A stretch of DNA of 64,000 nt. Origin: an uncultured Pluralibacter sp. Lineage in GTDB: Bacteria; Pseudomonadota; Gammaproteobacteria; Enterobacterales; Enterobacteriaceae. The stretch is taken from positions 59,749 through 123,748 of the forward strand of contig NZ_CAJYMB010000032.1 in assembly GCF_913775985.1 (NCBI RefSeq), read 5' to 3'. The notes below the pieces were generated by a model. It was not told the origin of the DNA. It worked only from the letters and a program-made list of their open reading frames with translations, and searched no databases. Made by a program: the position numbers and the translations under genes. Below are positions 21,006 through 32,319 of the stretch, piece by piece (within the stretch, counting starts at the first letter, position 1; every line of letters starts with the position of its first letter).

Positions 21006-21859
21006 GGCTGCACCTCCGGTATCTGTCGGCTGCGGCGCCGCGCGGCCAGCACACCGTGCCGGGGCGCGAAGACAAACGCCAGCAGAAACAGCAGCGTTTG
21101 GGCAATCACGATAATCGCGCCGGTGGCACCGTCCAGATAGTAGCTGGCCCAGGCGCCGAGGAAGCTGGTCACGCTGCCGATAAGTACCGCGATCAGCAGC
21201 AGGCGAGGAAAGCGGTCGGTCAGCAGCCACGCGGTGGCGCCGGGTGCCACCAGCAGGCTGATGACCAGAAACGCGCCGACAGTTTGCAGCGCCGCCACAG
21301 CGGACACCGCCAGCAGGGTAAAAAACAGCACTTTCAGCCGCGCCGGGCGCAGGCCAATAGCGCGGGCGTGATTTTCATCGAAAAAGGTCACCAGCAGATC
21401 TTTCCACGTAAAGATCAGCACCATCGCCGAGACACCGCCGATGATAGCCAGCTGGAGAATATCTTCCGGCGCGATCGCCAGAATGTTGCCGAGCACAATG
21501 CTCTGAATGTTGACCGCCGTCGGGTTAAGGGAAACCATAAACAGCCCCAGCCCGAAGAACGAAGAGAAGATCAGCCCGATAATCGCATCCTCTTTCAGCC
21601 GGGTGCGCTGGTTGAGAAATAACATCGCCGCCGCTGCCAGCCCGCCGGAGAAAAAAGCGCCCAGCGAGAACGGCAGTGCCAGCATGTAGGCACCCGCTAC
21701 GCCGGGCACAATGGCGTGAGACAGCGCATCGCCCATCAGCGACCAGCCCTTGAGCATCAGGTAGCAGGAGAGGAACGCACACAAGCCACCCACCATCGCC
21801 GAGACCCACATGGCGTTGAGCATATAGTCGTAGCTAAACGGCTCCAGCAGCGCGCTCAC
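21002..21859 (-). CDS. sitC: Mn2+/Fe2+ ABC transporter permease SitC
   Basis: I choose the GTG at 21859-21857, which overlaps the sitB TGA as GTGA and gives 285 residues beginning [25 protein letters not shown]. That matches the start of Salmonella SitC as I know it. Upstream sequence in this frame is inside sitB and Arg-rich. It is an ABC-3 permease with about eight membrane segments and the conserved [23 protein letters not shown] (about residues 36-58). SitC and SitD are similar to each other and probably form a heterodimeric channel. Confidence 0.88.
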   Translation of the reverse strand: MSALLEPFSYDYMLNAMWVSAMVGGLCAFLSCYLMLKGWSLMGDALSHAIVPGVAGAYMLALPFSLGAFFSGGLAAAAMLFLNQRTRLKEDAIIGLIFSSFFGLGLFMVSLNPTAVNIQSIVLGNILAIAPEDILQLAIIGGVSAMVLIFTWKDLLVTFFDENHARAIGLRPARLKVLFFTLLAVSAVAALQTVGAFLVISLLVAPGATAWLLTDRFPRLLLIAVLIGSVTSFLGAWASYYLDGATGAIIVIAQTLLFLLAFVFAPRHGVLAARRRSRQIPEVQP

Positions 21860-22647
21860 CGCATCCCTCCCGCGCGGCGAACGGCTGCCAGCGCTTCGCT
21901 GTCGCCCGATATCACCGGACGCAGCGCGCCGCCGAAAGCCCGCGCCAGATTTTCCGGGGTAAAGACCGCGTCGATGAGCCCGCTGGCCAGCACCGTCCCT
22001 TTGACAATCACCGCGCGATCGCAAAATGCCGTAACGGCATCGAGGTTGTGCGTCGAGACCAGCAGCGTTTTACCCTCGTCGCGCAGCGCCCGCAGCAGCG
22101 TGATGATATTGGCCTCGGTGTTAACGTCCACGCCGGTAAAGGGCTCATCCAGCAGGATCACCTGTCCCTGCTGGGCGATAGCGCGGGCGAGAAACACGCG
22201 CTTTTTCTGGCCGCCGGAGAGCTCGCCAATCTGGCGCTGGCGAAACCCGGCCATATCGACCCGCTCCAGCGCCTCGGTGACTATCCGGCGATCCTCCGCT
22301 TTCGGGATGCGCAGCAGGCCCATGTGCCCGTAGCGCCCCATCATTACCACATCCTCCACCAGCACCGGGAAAGACCAGTCCACCTCTTCGGACTGCGGCA
22401 CATAGGCGACCCGATTTTTACGCAGCGCCTGATTTGTTTCCATCCCGAGAATGGCAATGCGGCCACGCGCGGGGCGGACAAAGCCCATGATCGCCTTGAA
22501 CAGCGTTGATTTTCCGGCGCCGTTTACCCCCACCAGGGCGGCGATGGAGCCGCCCGGGATCTCGAAGCTGGCGTCGTATAGCGCAGTGTGGCCGTTGCGG
22601 TAGGTGACGGTGACGTCGGTGACGCTGATGCCTGCGGCTTCTCCCAT
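21856..22647 (-). CDS. sitB: Mn2+/Fe2+ ABC transporter ATP-binding protein SitB
   Basis: The ATG at 22647 has an ideal AAGGAG five bases upstream and gives 263 residues; a GTG two codons earlier (22653) would sit directly on that Shine-Dalgarno. ATPase motifs are Walker [10 protein letters not shown] (about 40-48), Q-loop VPQSEE, signature LSGGQKKR, Walker B VILLDEPF and an H-loop in [11 protein letters not shown]. It energises uptake through SitC/SitD. The stop overlaps the sitC GTG, and its start region overlaps the sitA stop. Confidence 0.9.
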   Translation of the reverse strand: MGEAAGISVTDVTVTYRNGHTALYDASFEIPGGSIAALVGVNGAGKSTLFKAIMGFVRPARGRIAILGMETNQALRKNRVAYVPQSEEVDWSFPVLVEDVVMMGRYGHMGLLRIPKAEDRRIVTEALERVDMAGFRQRQIGELSGGQKKRVFLARAIAQQGQVILLDEPFTGVDVNTEANIITLLRALRDEGKTLLVSTHNLDAVTAFCDRAVIVKGTVLASGLIDAVFTPENLARAFGGALRPVISGDSEALAAVRRAGGMR

Positions 22648-22649
22648 GC

Positions 22650-23561
22650 TCACTCCTTCATGCCCTCTTTCAGCCCTTTCACCAGCGTGCCGGTAGTCAC
22701 CGTCAGCAGATCGAGGTAGGTAGGCACCGGACCGTCCGCGGCGCTGAGAGAGTCAACGTACAGCACGCCACCGTAGTGCGCGCCAGTTTCCCGGGCGACC
22801 TGGCGGGCAGGCTTGTCGGACACGGTGCTCTCACTAAAGACGGCGGGAATATGATTTTTTTTCACCAGATCGACGACCTTGCGCACCTGCTGCGGCGTGC
22901 CCTGGCTGTCGGCGTTGACCGGCCACAGGTACAGCTCTTTCAGGCCGAGGTCGCGAGCGAGGTAGGAGAAAGCCCCTTCGCTGGAGACCAGCCAGCGCTG
23001 CCCCTCGGGGATCGTCGCCACCTGCGCGCGCAGCGGCGCCACCCGACTGCTGATTTGCGCCTTGTAGGCCTCGGCGTTGCGCCGGTAGACGTCGGCATGC
23101 GCTGGATCGTATTTCACCAGCGCATCGCGAATGTTATTCACGTAGATAAGCGCGTTGTCCGGAGACATCCATGCGTGCGGGTTGGGCTTGCCGTTATAGG
23201 GCCCTTCGGTGATGCCGATGGGCGTGATGCCGGTGGTGACCACCGCCTCCGGCACGCCGTCGAGGTGCTGATAAAAGCGCGTAAACCAGCGCTCGAGATT
23301 TAAGCCGTTCACCAAAATTAGCCGGGCACCCTGAGCGCGCTTGATGTCGCCGGGCGTCGGCTGATATTCATGAATCTCCGCGCCGGGTTTGGTAATGGCG
23401 CTGACCTCCGCCGCGTCTCCGGCAACGTTTTTAGCCATGTCGGCGATGACGGTAAAGGTGGTGATAACCTTGAATTTTTCCTGCGCCTGCGCCGAAAGCG
23501 TGCAGGTGGAAACAATAGCGGCTCCGAGGATCAGAGCCCGAACAGCGGCGATCGGGGACAT
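22650..23561 (-). CDS. sitA: Periplasmic Mn2+/Fe2+-binding protein SitA
   Basis: This 303-residue cluster A-I metal-binding protein has a signal peptide (about residues 1-26, ending AQAQ). Expected metal ligands are visible: His in [16 protein letters not shown] (about 64), His in [18 protein letters not shown] (about 129), Glu in [15 protein letters not shown] or the following SESTVSD, and Asp near the C-terminal DSLSAADG. It delivers metal to SitBCD. It is the first gene of sitABCD, and its upstream region carries two MntR-type palindromes and a Fur box. The SitA/MntC/PsaA family also includes zinc binders, but the operon and operators favour manganese/iron. Confidence 0.9.
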   Translation of the reverse strand: MSPIAAVRALILGAAIVSTCTLSAQAQEKFKVITTFTVIADMAKNVAGDAAEVSAITKPGAEIHEYQPTPGDIKRAQGARLILVNGLNLERWFTRFYQHLDGVPEAVVTTGITPIGITEGPYNGKPNPHAWMSPDNALIYVNNIRDALVKYDPAHADVYRRNAEAYKAQISSRVAPLRAQVATIPEGQRWLVSSEGAFSYLARDLGLKELYLWPVNADSQGTPQQVRKVVDLVKKNHIPAVFSESTVSDKPARQVARETGAHYGGVLYVDSLSAADGPVPTYLDLLTVTTGTLVKGLKEGMKE

Positions 23562-23598
23562 AGTGGGACCTCAGCAAGTGATTATAAAAAGCGCATTT

Positions 23599-23631
23599 AT
23601 AGCCTGAGCTATTTTTTATAGCACAAGCTAT
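23599..23631 (-). promoter_or_regulatory. Two tandem MntR-type operators upstream of sitA
   Basis: ATAGC-CTGA-GCTAT (23599-23612) and ATAGC-ACAA-GCTAT (23618-23631) are two copies of the ATAGC-N4-GCTAT palindrome, the core of the enterobacterial MntR site known from mntH. Their centres are 19 bp apart, about two helical turns, and lie 44-63 nt upstream of the sitA ATG. Binding by MntR with Mn2+ is inferred. Confidence 0.75.
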
Positions 23632-23639
23632 CTTTTAAT

Positions 23640-23658
23640 GAAAATAATAATCATTTCC
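23640..23658 (-). promoter_or_regulatory. Predicted Fur box upstream of sitA
   Basis: GAAAATAATAATCATTTCC matches the 19-bp Fur consensus at 15 positions by eye. It lies about 80-97 nt upstream of the sitA start, next to the MntR-type sites. Combined Fur and MntR control is known for Salmonella sitABCD. Confidence 0.7.
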
Positions 23659-23806
23659 ACACTAATGCAGTGCGTAATCCCCTTCTGCACCGCAACCCTG
23701 CAAGCTTTTAATGGTCAAAATGAGGCAGGCGACCCGTGCGCCAGCGCGAATTTGATCGAAATTTATTCACGAAAGCTATTCATCATCAAAACACATTGGT
23801 TTAATT

Positions 23807-23825
23807 GATAGTTATTCTTATCATT
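23807..23825. promoter_or_regulatory. Possible weak Fur-like site before yieE
   Basis: GATAGTTATTCTTATCATT matches the Fur consensus at about 12 of 19 positions and lies 36-54 nt upstream of the yieE ATG. The match is weak and AT-rich sequence makes chance hits likely. Confidence 0.25.
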
Positions 23826-23860
23826 GCTGATTCACAGACCATTAATCATGGAGCGACATA

Positions 23861-24595
23861 ATGGCGACGCACTTTGCTAGAGGGATTTTGAACTGCGGAC
23901 ATCTTTTGCCGGCCCGGCTATCCCCGGACTGCCACGCGCAGGCGAGAGCGCTGCCGGCGCACCTGCGGGCGCGCTTTCTCGCCGCCCGGACGCTGCTGGC
24001 TGAACTCATCTTTATGCTGTACGGCACCGCCGAGCTTCCCGATATCGTCACCCGCGACGGCGGCAAACCTGAATTTACCGGCAGCAGCCAGCCGCGCTTT
24101 TCCATCGCCTATGCCGGGAATATTGTCGGCGTGGCGCTGTCTACCGTCAGCGAGTGCGGGCTGGGTATGGCGCTTCAGCCGGCCACCCGACGCGCTCCTG
24201 TGGACGACAGCGCGAACATCACACCTCTTAGCCGCGCTGAAACGCTGTGGATCGAGAACCAGAGCGATCCCGAAGAAGCCAGAACCCAGATGCTGGCCCT
24301 GCGCCAGAGCGTATTAAAGCTCGGCGTCAGCCCCGAGCGGCTCCAGCTGCTGCCGGGCGCCGGGCGCCTGAGCACCGCCGAGCGGGCGCCGGTGGAAGCG
24401 ATTTGCGATGCGGAGGATGTGCTGGTGTGGTCAGTGGCGGCCTCTCCCGCCATTGAAAGGCTTAAAATCTGGGAGTTTGACAGCGGCAGCGGCTGGCGCG
24501 GACTGCCCGACATCTCCCTCAGGGCCAGCGAGCCTTCCGCCAGTCTGATGCGCTTTACCAGCCTGCCGGGAGAGAGAACACCTATACTCAGTTAA
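23861..24595 (+). CDS. yieE: YieE-type phosphopantetheinyl transferase-like protein with altered active site
   Basis: The 244-residue product starts MATHFARGILNCGHLL after a GGAG site. It resembles E. coli YieE, a predicted Sfp-type 4'-phosphopantetheinyl transferase. Family features include RARFLAARTLLAELIFMLYG (39-54), GGKPEF (67-72), FSIAYAGNIVGVALS (80-94) and SRAETLW with LRQSVLKL (124-154). The metal-binding motif, normally GxDxE, here reads CGLGMAL (99-105), with Gly102 and Ala104 at the Asp and Glu positions. If the alignment is right, both acidic ligands are lost and the protein may be inactive or do something else. It is followed 27 nt later by chrR in the conserved yieE-chrR order. 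Confidence 0.85.
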   Translation: MATHFARGILNCGHLLPARLSPDCHAQARALPAHLRARFLAARTLLAELIFMLYGTAELPDIVTRDGGKPEFTGSSQPRFSIAYAGNIVGVALSTVSECGLGMALQPATRRAPVDDSANITPLSRAETLWIENQSDPEEARTQMLALRQSVLKLGVSPERLQLLPGAGRLSTAERAPVEAICDAEDVLVWSVAASPAIERLKIWEFDSGSGWRGLPDISLRASEPSASLMRFTSLPGERTPILS

Positions 24596-24622
24596 CTTAC
24601 CATGATGAAAAAAGGAGTAATC

Positions 24623-25189
24623 ATGTCAGACGATTTGAAGATTGTTACCCTGCTCGGGAGCCTGCGCAAAGGCTCATTTAACGGCATTGTGGCTCGCGCA
24701 CTGCCGAAGCTCGCGCCGGAGGGGATGACGATCTCTGAACTGCCATCGATTGCCGCGATCCCGCTTTACGATGCCGATATTCAGGAAGAAGAAGGGGTGC
24801 CCCAGCGGGTTGAAGAGATTGCCGCGCTGATCCGCGAAGCGGACGGCGTAGTGATCGTTACCCCCGAATATAACTACTCGGTGCCGGGCGGCCTGAAAAA
24901 CGCCATCGACTGGCTGTCACGCGTGGCGGAACAGCCGCTGGCGCGCAAGCCGGTGCTGATCCAGACCAACTCAATGGGCGCCATCGGCGGCGCGCGCTGC
25001 CAGTATCACCTGCGCCAGATCCTGGTTTTCCTCGACGCGATGGTGATGAACAAGCCAGAGTTTATGGGCGGAATTATTCAGAATAAAGTCGATCCGCAGA
25101 CCGACGAGATTGTCGATCCGGCCACGATGGAACACCTTTCCAGCCAGCTCAGCGCCTTTGCGGACTATATTCGCCGGGTCAGAGCCTAA
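24623..25189 (+). CDS. chrR: NADPH-dependent FMN reductase / chromate-quinone reductase
   Basis: The ATG at 24623 has AAAGGAG five bases upstream and gives 188 residues, as in E. coli ChrR (YieF); an in-frame ATG seven codons earlier is less likely. It is a flavodoxin-like quinone reductase: LLGSLRKGSFNG (about 8-19) binds the FMN phosphate and TPEYNYSVPGGLKNAIDWLSR (about 79-99) is the family signature. ChrR reduces quinones, chromate and other electrophiles by two electrons, protecting against redox cycling. A terminator follows directly. Confidence 0.95.
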   Translation: MSDDLKIVTLLGSLRKGSFNGIVARALPKLAPEGMTISELPSIAAIPLYDADIQEEEGVPQRVEEIAALIREADGVVIVTPEYNYSVPGGLKNAIDWLSRVAEQPLARKPVLIQTNSMGAIGGARCQYHLRQILVFLDAMVMNKPEFMGGIIQNKVDPQTDEIVDPATMEHLSSQLSAFADYIRRVRA

Positions 25190-25191
25190 AA

Positions 25192-25221
25192 AAAACCCGC
25201 GGCCGGACGGCTGCGGGTTTT
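25192..25221. terminator. Bidirectional terminator between chrR and adeP
   Basis: Stem AAACCCGC/GCGGGTTT (25193-25200 and 25213-25220) with a 12-base loop is flanked by A residues on the left and T residues on the right. It can therefore end transcription of both convergent genes, chrR and adeP. Confidence 0.8.
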
Positions 25222-25236
25222 CATTTCCAGACGCCA

Positions 25237-26565
25237 TCAGGCGTCGATAAACGCGATTTTTAATACGAACAGCAGCGCCACAATCACCACGCACGGGCTG
25301 AGATCCCGCAGGCGGCCGGTGCCGATTTTCATCACGCAGTAAGAGATAAAGCCCAGCGCAATCCCTTCGGTAATCGAGAAGCTGAACGGCATCATCACCG
25401 CGGTAATAAAGGCGGGAACCGCTTCGGTCAGATCGTCCCATTTCACGCGGGCGAGGCTTGAGGTCATCAGCACGCCGACGTAAATCAGCGCCCCGGCAGC
25501 AGCGTAAGGCGGCACCATGCCCGCCAGCGGCGAGAGGAAAATCACCAGCAGGAACAGAATGCCCACCACCACCGCGGTGAGACCGGTGCGCCCGCCGACG
25601 GAAACGCCGGAGGTAGACTCAATATAGGCGGTGACGGAAGAGGTACCGATAAACGAGCCCGCCACGGAAGAGATACTGTCGACGTACAGCGCCTGCTTCA
25701 TGCGCGGGAATTTGCCTTTCTCGTCGGTCAGTCCCGCTTTGTCAGTCACGCCCATCAGGGTGCCGGAAGAGTCGAACAGATTGACCAACATAAAAGAGAA
25801 AATCACCCCGGCCAGGCCAACGTTCAGCGATCCCATCAAGTCCACGTGACCAATAACCGAGGTCACGTCCGGCGGACGGGACACAATGCCGCCGTACTGC
25901 ACGTCGCCCAGCAGCAGGCCGAGGACGGTGGTGACAATAATCGAGATCAGCACCGCGGCGTGAATATTCCGCGAGGCGAGAATGGCGATAATAAAGAAGC
26001 CCAGCACGCCCAGCAGCACGCTGTGGGAAGTGAGCTTACCGATGCTGACCAGCGTATCGGCGTTAGAAACAATCACCCCAGCGTTTTTCAGGCCCATCAT
26101 GCCGACAAACAGTCCGATACCGCTGGTGATACCTACCCGCAGGCTGACCGGGATATTGGCAATCATCCAGTAGCGCACGCGGAAAATAGTCAGCAGCAGC
26201 AGCCCGATGGCGCCCCAGAAGATGGCACCCATGCCCACCTGCCACGGCAGCCCCATCGCTTTAACCACCACAAAGGCAAAAAAGGCGTTCAGCCCCATCG
26301 CCGGCGCCAGCGCCACCGGCAGGTTGGCGAAAAGGCCCATTAAAATACTGCCGAAAGCGGCAATAAGGCAGGTGGTGACAAAGACGGCGCTGGTGTCCAT
26401 GCCGGCTACGCCCAGAATTTGCGGGTTCACAAAAACGATATAGACCATCGTCAGGAAGGTGGTAAACCCGGCGATAACTTCGGTACGGGCGGTGGTACCG
26501 TGATCGCGCAGTTTGAACACGCGCTCGAGCAGACCCGAAGCCTGGGTGGAATGTTGTTGGCTCAT
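25237..26565 (-). CDS. adeP: Adenine permease AdeP (NCS2/AzgA family)
   Basis: This 442-residue inner-membrane protein resembles E. coli AdeP (YieG, 445 residues), a high-affinity proton-coupled adenine importer. It has the AzgA-type start GTTARTEVIAGFTTFLTMVYIVFVNPQIL and 12-14 hydrophobic segments. Conserved substrate-region stretches are APAMGLNAFFAFVV, DSSGTLMGVTDKAGL and GTSSVTAYIESTSGVSVGGRTGL. It is a single leftward gene, divergent from yieH. A partial PurR-like sequence lies in the shared promoter interval. Confidence 0.95.
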   Translation of the reverse strand: MSQQHSTQASGLLERVFKLRDHGTTARTEVIAGFTTFLTMVYIVFVNPQILGVAGMDTSAVFVTTCLIAAFGSILMGLFANLPVALAPAMGLNAFFAFVVVKAMGLPWQVGMGAIFWGAIGLLLLTIFRVRYWMIANIPVSLRVGITSGIGLFVGMMGLKNAGVIVSNADTLVSIGKLTSHSVLLGVLGFFIIAILASRNIHAAVLISIIVTTVLGLLLGDVQYGGIVSRPPDVTSVIGHVDLMGSLNVGLAGVIFSFMLVNLFDSSGTLMGVTDKAGLTDEKGKFPRMKQALYVDSISSVAGSFIGTSSVTAYIESTSGVSVGGRTGLTAVVVGILFLLVIFLSPLAGMVPPYAAAGALIYVGVLMTSSLARVKWDDLTEAVPAFITAVMMPFSFSITEGIALGFISYCVMKIGTGRLRDLSPCVVIVALLFVLKIAFIDA

Positions 26566-26699
26566 CTTCTGGTTCCAGAGAAAGGAGGGAAAAAATCGTC
26601 GCTATCCTATACCAAAATGCGACAATAAGGACATTGGCAGCCCACTTTTTTTCATCGAATTTGCTTATACGGCAACGATTGCGCGGCGCATTTTTTATT

Positions 26700-26715
26700 A
26701 CGAAAACGTTAAACT
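26700..26715. promoter_or_regulatory. Partial PurR-like site between adeP and yieH
   Basis: ACGAAAACGTTAAACT keeps the left half of the PurR palindrome (ANGAAAACGTTTNCGT) but not the right half. It lies about 135 nt upstream of adeP and 20 nt upstream of yieH. PurR controls purine transport genes in E. coli; this site is weak. Confidence 0.3.
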
Positions 26716-26734
26716 TACGATAACAGGAAAGAGC

Positions 26735-27400
26735 ATGTCCGAAATTGAAGCAGTATTTTTCGACTGTGACGGCACGCTGGTCGACAGTGAAGTCATCTGT
26801 TCCCGCGCCTATGTGCATATGTTTAAGGCGTTTGATATCGCCCTCGATCTCGACGAGGTTTTCAAGCGTTTTAAGGGCGTTAAGCTCTACGAAATTATCG
26901 ACACCATTAGCGCAGAGCGCGGCGTAAGCCTGAACAAACCGGAGCTTGAGCAGATTTACCGCGCGGAAGTGGCGCGCCTGTTTGACAGCGAGCTGGAGGT
27001 TATTCCCGGCGCCGCCGCGCTGCTGGACGCCATTACGGTGCCGATGTGCGTGGTCTCCAACGGGCCGGTCAGCAAAATGCAGCATTCGCTGGGCAATACC
27101 GGCATGCTGCACCACTTCCCGGATGCGCTGTACAGCGGCTACGACATTCAGTGCTGGAAGCCCGATCCGGCGCTGATGTTTCATGCGGCAAAAGCGATGA
27201 AGGTGAACGTGGAGAACTGCATTCTGGTGGACGATTCCGTCGCCGGCGCGCAGTCCGGCGTGGCGGCGGGCATGGAGGTGTTCTACTTCTGCGCCGATCC
27301 GCACAATAAGCCGATTAGCCACCCGAAAGTGACGACGTTTACCGCACTGGATCAGCTGCCTGCCCTGTGGCAGGCGCGCGGCTGGCAGATAACCCGCTAA
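26735..27400 (+). CDS. yieH: HAD-IA phosphatase YieH (6-phosphogluconate phosphatase)
   Basis: The ATG at 26735, after AGGAAAG, gives 221 residues, identical in length to E. coli YieH. Motif I is FFDCDGTLVDSE (Asp 9 and 11), motif II is VVSNGP (about 106-111), motif III has the lysine of CWKPDPALMF and motif IV is ILVDDSVAGAQSG. A helical cap lies between motifs I and II. E. coli YieH hydrolyses 6-phosphogluconate and related sugar phosphates in vitro. It is monocistronic and convergent with phoU, with a hairpin between. Confidence 0.95.
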   Translation: MSEIEAVFFDCDGTLVDSEVICSRAYVHMFKAFDIALDLDEVFKRFKGVKLYEIIDTISAERGVSLNKPELEQIYRAEVARLFDSELEVIPGAAALLDAITVPMCVVSNGPVSKMQHSLGNTGMLHHFPDALYSGYDIQCWKPDPALMFHAAKAMKVNVENCILVDDSVAGAQSGVAAGMEVFYFCADPHNKPISHPKVTTFTALDQLPALWQARGWQITR

Positions 27401-27410
27401 ATGCGCCAGC

Positions 27411-27435
27411 GGCCTTCTCCGCGCGGGAGAAGGCC
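27411..27435. terminator. Hairpin between convergent yieH and phoU
   Basis: A perfect 10-bp inverted repeat GGCCTTCTCC/GGAGAAGGCC with a five-base loop lies in the 41 nt between the two stop codons. U-runs on either side are poor, so termination efficiency is uncertain. Confidence 0.55.
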
Positions 27436-27441
27436 GGTCCG

Positions 27442-28167
27442 TTATTCTTTGGGATCGCTTCCCGCCAGCAGCTTGTCCAGCGCGTCACCGCCCACGTGGC
27501 GGAAGTCCTGACCCTTCACGAAGTAGAAAATATACTCGCAGATATTCTGGCAGCGGTCGCCGATGCGCTCGATAGAGCGGGCGCAGAACAGGGCGGTCAG
27601 CACGCTGGGAATGGTGCGCGAGTCTTCCATCATGTAGGTCATCAGCTGGCGGACAATGCCTTCATATTCCTGATCGACCTTCTTATCTTCGCGGTAGATA
27701 CGCACCGCTTCATCAAGATCCATGCGTGCGAAGGCGTCCAGCACGTCGTGCAGCATCTGCACCGTGTGGCGGCCCAGCGACTCCAGGCTGACCAGCAGCG
27801 GCTGGTGCTGTTTGGAGAACTTCTCCAGCGCGGTGCGGCAGATTTTATCCGCCACGTCGCCCATGCGCTCCAGCTCGGCGATGGTTTTGATGATAGCCAT
27901 CACCAGCCGCAGGTCGCTGGCGGTGGGCTGGCGCTTGGCGATAATGCGCACGCAGGCTTCATCGATCGCCACTTCCATCATGTTGACCTGCCGGTCGCCG
28001 TCAATCACCCGGTGCGCCAGCTCGCTATCCTGGTTGTGCATCGCCGTAATGGCATCGGAAAGCTGCTTCTCCACCAGCCCGCCCATGGTCATGACCTGGG
28101 TGCGGATATGCTCCAGCTCGGCGTTAAACTGACCGGAAATGTGTTTGTTAAGGTTCAGATTGTCCAT
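27442..28167 (-). CDS. phoU: Phosphate signalling protein PhoU
   Basis: This 241-residue all-helical protein consists of two PhoU repeats, each about 100 residues, with the acidic E/DxxxD motifs (for example [14 protein letters not shown] and [19 protein letters not shown]). It links the Pst transporter to the sensor kinase PhoR and keeps the Pho regulon off when phosphate is plentiful. It is the last gene of pstSCAB-phoU, 12 nt after pstB. Confidence 0.98.
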   Translation of the reverse strand: MDNLNLNKHISGQFNAELEHIRTQVMTMGGLVEKQLSDAITAMHNQDSELAHRVIDGDRQVNMMEVAIDEACVRIIAKRQPTASDLRLVMAIIKTIAELERMGDVADKICRTALEKFSKQHQPLLVSLESLGRHTVQMLHDVLDAFARMDLDEAVRIYREDKKVDQEYEGIVRQLMTYMMEDSRTIPSVLTALFCARSIERIGDRCQNICEYIFYFVKGQDFRHVGGDALDKLLAGSDPKE

Positions 28168-28179
28168 GAGAACTCCCGA

Positions 28180-28965
<786 letters not shown>

Positions 28966-28998
28966 TCATCCGGCGCCGCGTTGGCCGCGCCGCTAAAA

Positions 28999-30863
<1,865 letters not shown>

Positions 30864-30909
30864 TTAGTCTGAGGGCGAACGAGCCGCCCTCAGGAGTGAT
30901 GCGTTAGGA

Positions 30910-31950
30910 TCAGTAGAGCGCTTTGCCGCTGCTGTCTTTGACGCTGGTCTTCCAGGCCGCGCGGACCTGTTCAACCACGCTATCCGGCAGCGTCGCGTAA
31001 TCCAGCGCGTTCGCTTCTTTGGCGCCATTTTTGTACGCCCAGTCGAAGAACTTCAGCACTTCCGCGCCCTGCTCCGGCCGCGTCTGCGCTTTGTGCACCA
31101 GGATGAAGGTGGTGGAAGTAATAGGCCACGCGTTGTCACCTTTCTGATTGGTCAGGTCCTGGGCGAAGGATTTACTCCAGTCGGCACCTTTCGCCGCGTT
31201 AGCGAAGCTCTCTTCCGTTGGGCTCACCGCCTTGCCGTCGGCATCGATCAGTTTGGTATAGGCCAGGTTATTCTGCTTGGCATAGGCGTATTCCACATAG
31301 CCAATGGAGCCCGGCAGGCGCTGAACGAAGGCGGCAACGCCGTCGTTACCCTTGCCGCCGAGGCCGGTCGGCCAGTTTACCGTGGAGCCGGCGCCAATTT
31401 TAGATTTCCACTCGTCGCTAACTTTCGCCAGGTAGCTGGTGAAAACGAAGGAGGTGCCGGAACCGTCAGCGCGGCGCACCACGGCGATGTTCTGCGCCGG
31501 CAGCGTTTTGCCCGGGTTCAGTTTGGCAATCGCCGCATCGTCCCACTTCTTGATTTTGCCCAGGTAGATATCGCCCAGCGTTTTGCCGTCGAGCACCAGG
31601 TCGCCGGACTTAAATCCCGGCAGGTTTACCGCCAGCACCACCCCACCGATCACGGTGGGGAACTGGAACAGGCCTTCCTGGCTCAGCTTCTCATCGGACA
31701 GCGGCGCATCGGAGGCGCCGAAATCTACGGTGTTAGCGGTGATCTGCTTTACGCCGCCGGAGGAGCCTATACCCTGATAGTTGACCTTGTTGCCGGTCGC
31801 CTTCTGGTAGGTATCCGCCCATTTGGCATACACCGGCGCGGGGAAGGTTGCACCTGCACCCGTCAGGCTCGCTGCCGCCAGGGCAGAGAACGCGCTCAGG
31901 GATAAGGTCGCGGCGACAACAGTTGCGACAGTGGTACGCATAACTTTCAT
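30910..31950 (-). CDS. pstS: Periplasmic phosphate-binding protein PstS
   Basis: The ATG at 31950, preceded by AGGAGA, gives 346 residues as in E. coli; a longer in-frame start lacks a ribosome site. The signal peptide is [25 protein letters not shown] (residues 1-25). Phosphate-binding loops include [11 protein letters not shown] near the mature N-terminus, [19 protein letters not shown] and [11 protein letters not shown]. PstS captures inorganic phosphate and delivers it to PstCAB. It is the first gene of the operon, behind two Pho boxes. Confidence 0.99.
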   Translation of the reverse strand: MKVMRTTVATVVAATLSLSAFSALAAASLTGAGATFPAPVYAKWADTYQKATGNKVNYQGIGSSGGVKQITANTVDFGASDAPLSDEKLSQEGLFQFPTVIGGVVLAVNLPGFKSGDLVLDGKTLGDIYLGKIKKWDDAAIAKLNPGKTLPAQNIAVVRRADGSGTSFVFTSYLAKVSDEWKSKIGAGSTVNWPTGLGGKGNDGVAAFVQRLPGSIGYVEYAYAKQNNLAYTKLIDADGKAVSPTEESFANAAKGADWSKSFAQDLTNQKGDNAWPITSTTFILVHKAQTRPEQGAEVLKFFDWAYKNGAKEANALDYATLPDSVVEQVRAAWKTSVKDSSGKALY

Positions 31951-32014
31951 AATGTCTCCTGCAGGGTCCGTAAATCGTTGTTTAGAAGCTATGTTGAGCA
32001 AAATAGGACACTTT

Positions 32015-32055
32015 GATGACAGTTATATGCAGGTATTGTGACGGTTTGATGACAG
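32015..32055 (-). promoter_or_regulatory. Pho box array for pstS (PhoB binding)
   Basis: Read leftward, CTGTCATCAAACCGTCAC (32055-32038) and CTGCATATAACTGTCATC (32032-32015) are two 18-bp Pho boxes spaced 23 bp start to start, in phase with the 11-bp repeat PhoB dimers recognise. They end about 65 nt before the pstS ATG. The arrangement closely resembles the E. coli pst promoter. A short palindrome TCCCAA-ATA-TTGGGA lies just upstream at 32075-32089. Confidence 0.9.
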
Positions 32056-32089
32056 TGTGACCGTTAGGGTCTTTTCCCAAATATTGGGA

Positions 32090-32319
32090 TTTACGTGGCG
32101 TGAGAAGCGGTAGGCTGGTCGGTCCATAATGGATAAAACTGGCCCTTCAAAACCTGCGACAAAACCATAATGGGAAGTATACCTGTCTAAAGAACGCTAT
32201 ATGAACGCTCCTGCGTCATAAAGGGCATGCAGGTAGAGCTACATTCAGCTCAGCGGTGTTGTTGTCGAAACCAGTCGGCAATACAGCAGCTCTTCTTGAT
32301 GGCGGCTCACCATGACCTC
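32090..32319. other. Intergenic stretch between pstS promoter and the AT-rich island
   Basis: I see no gene, tRNA, recombination site or strong terminator in these 230 nt. The base composition shifts from mixed to AT-rich as it enters the island. Confidence 0.4.

Noticed and set aside
21006..21230. N-terminal extension of sitD reaching 21230
   Set aside because: The extra 75 residues overlap sitC, are Arg-rich and have no membrane character; the ATG at 21005 overlaps the sitC stop and starts a good permease N-terminus.
20643..21622. Plus-strand frames opposite sitC and sitD
   Set aside because: Gln/His/Arg-rich shadow sequences of the permease genes.
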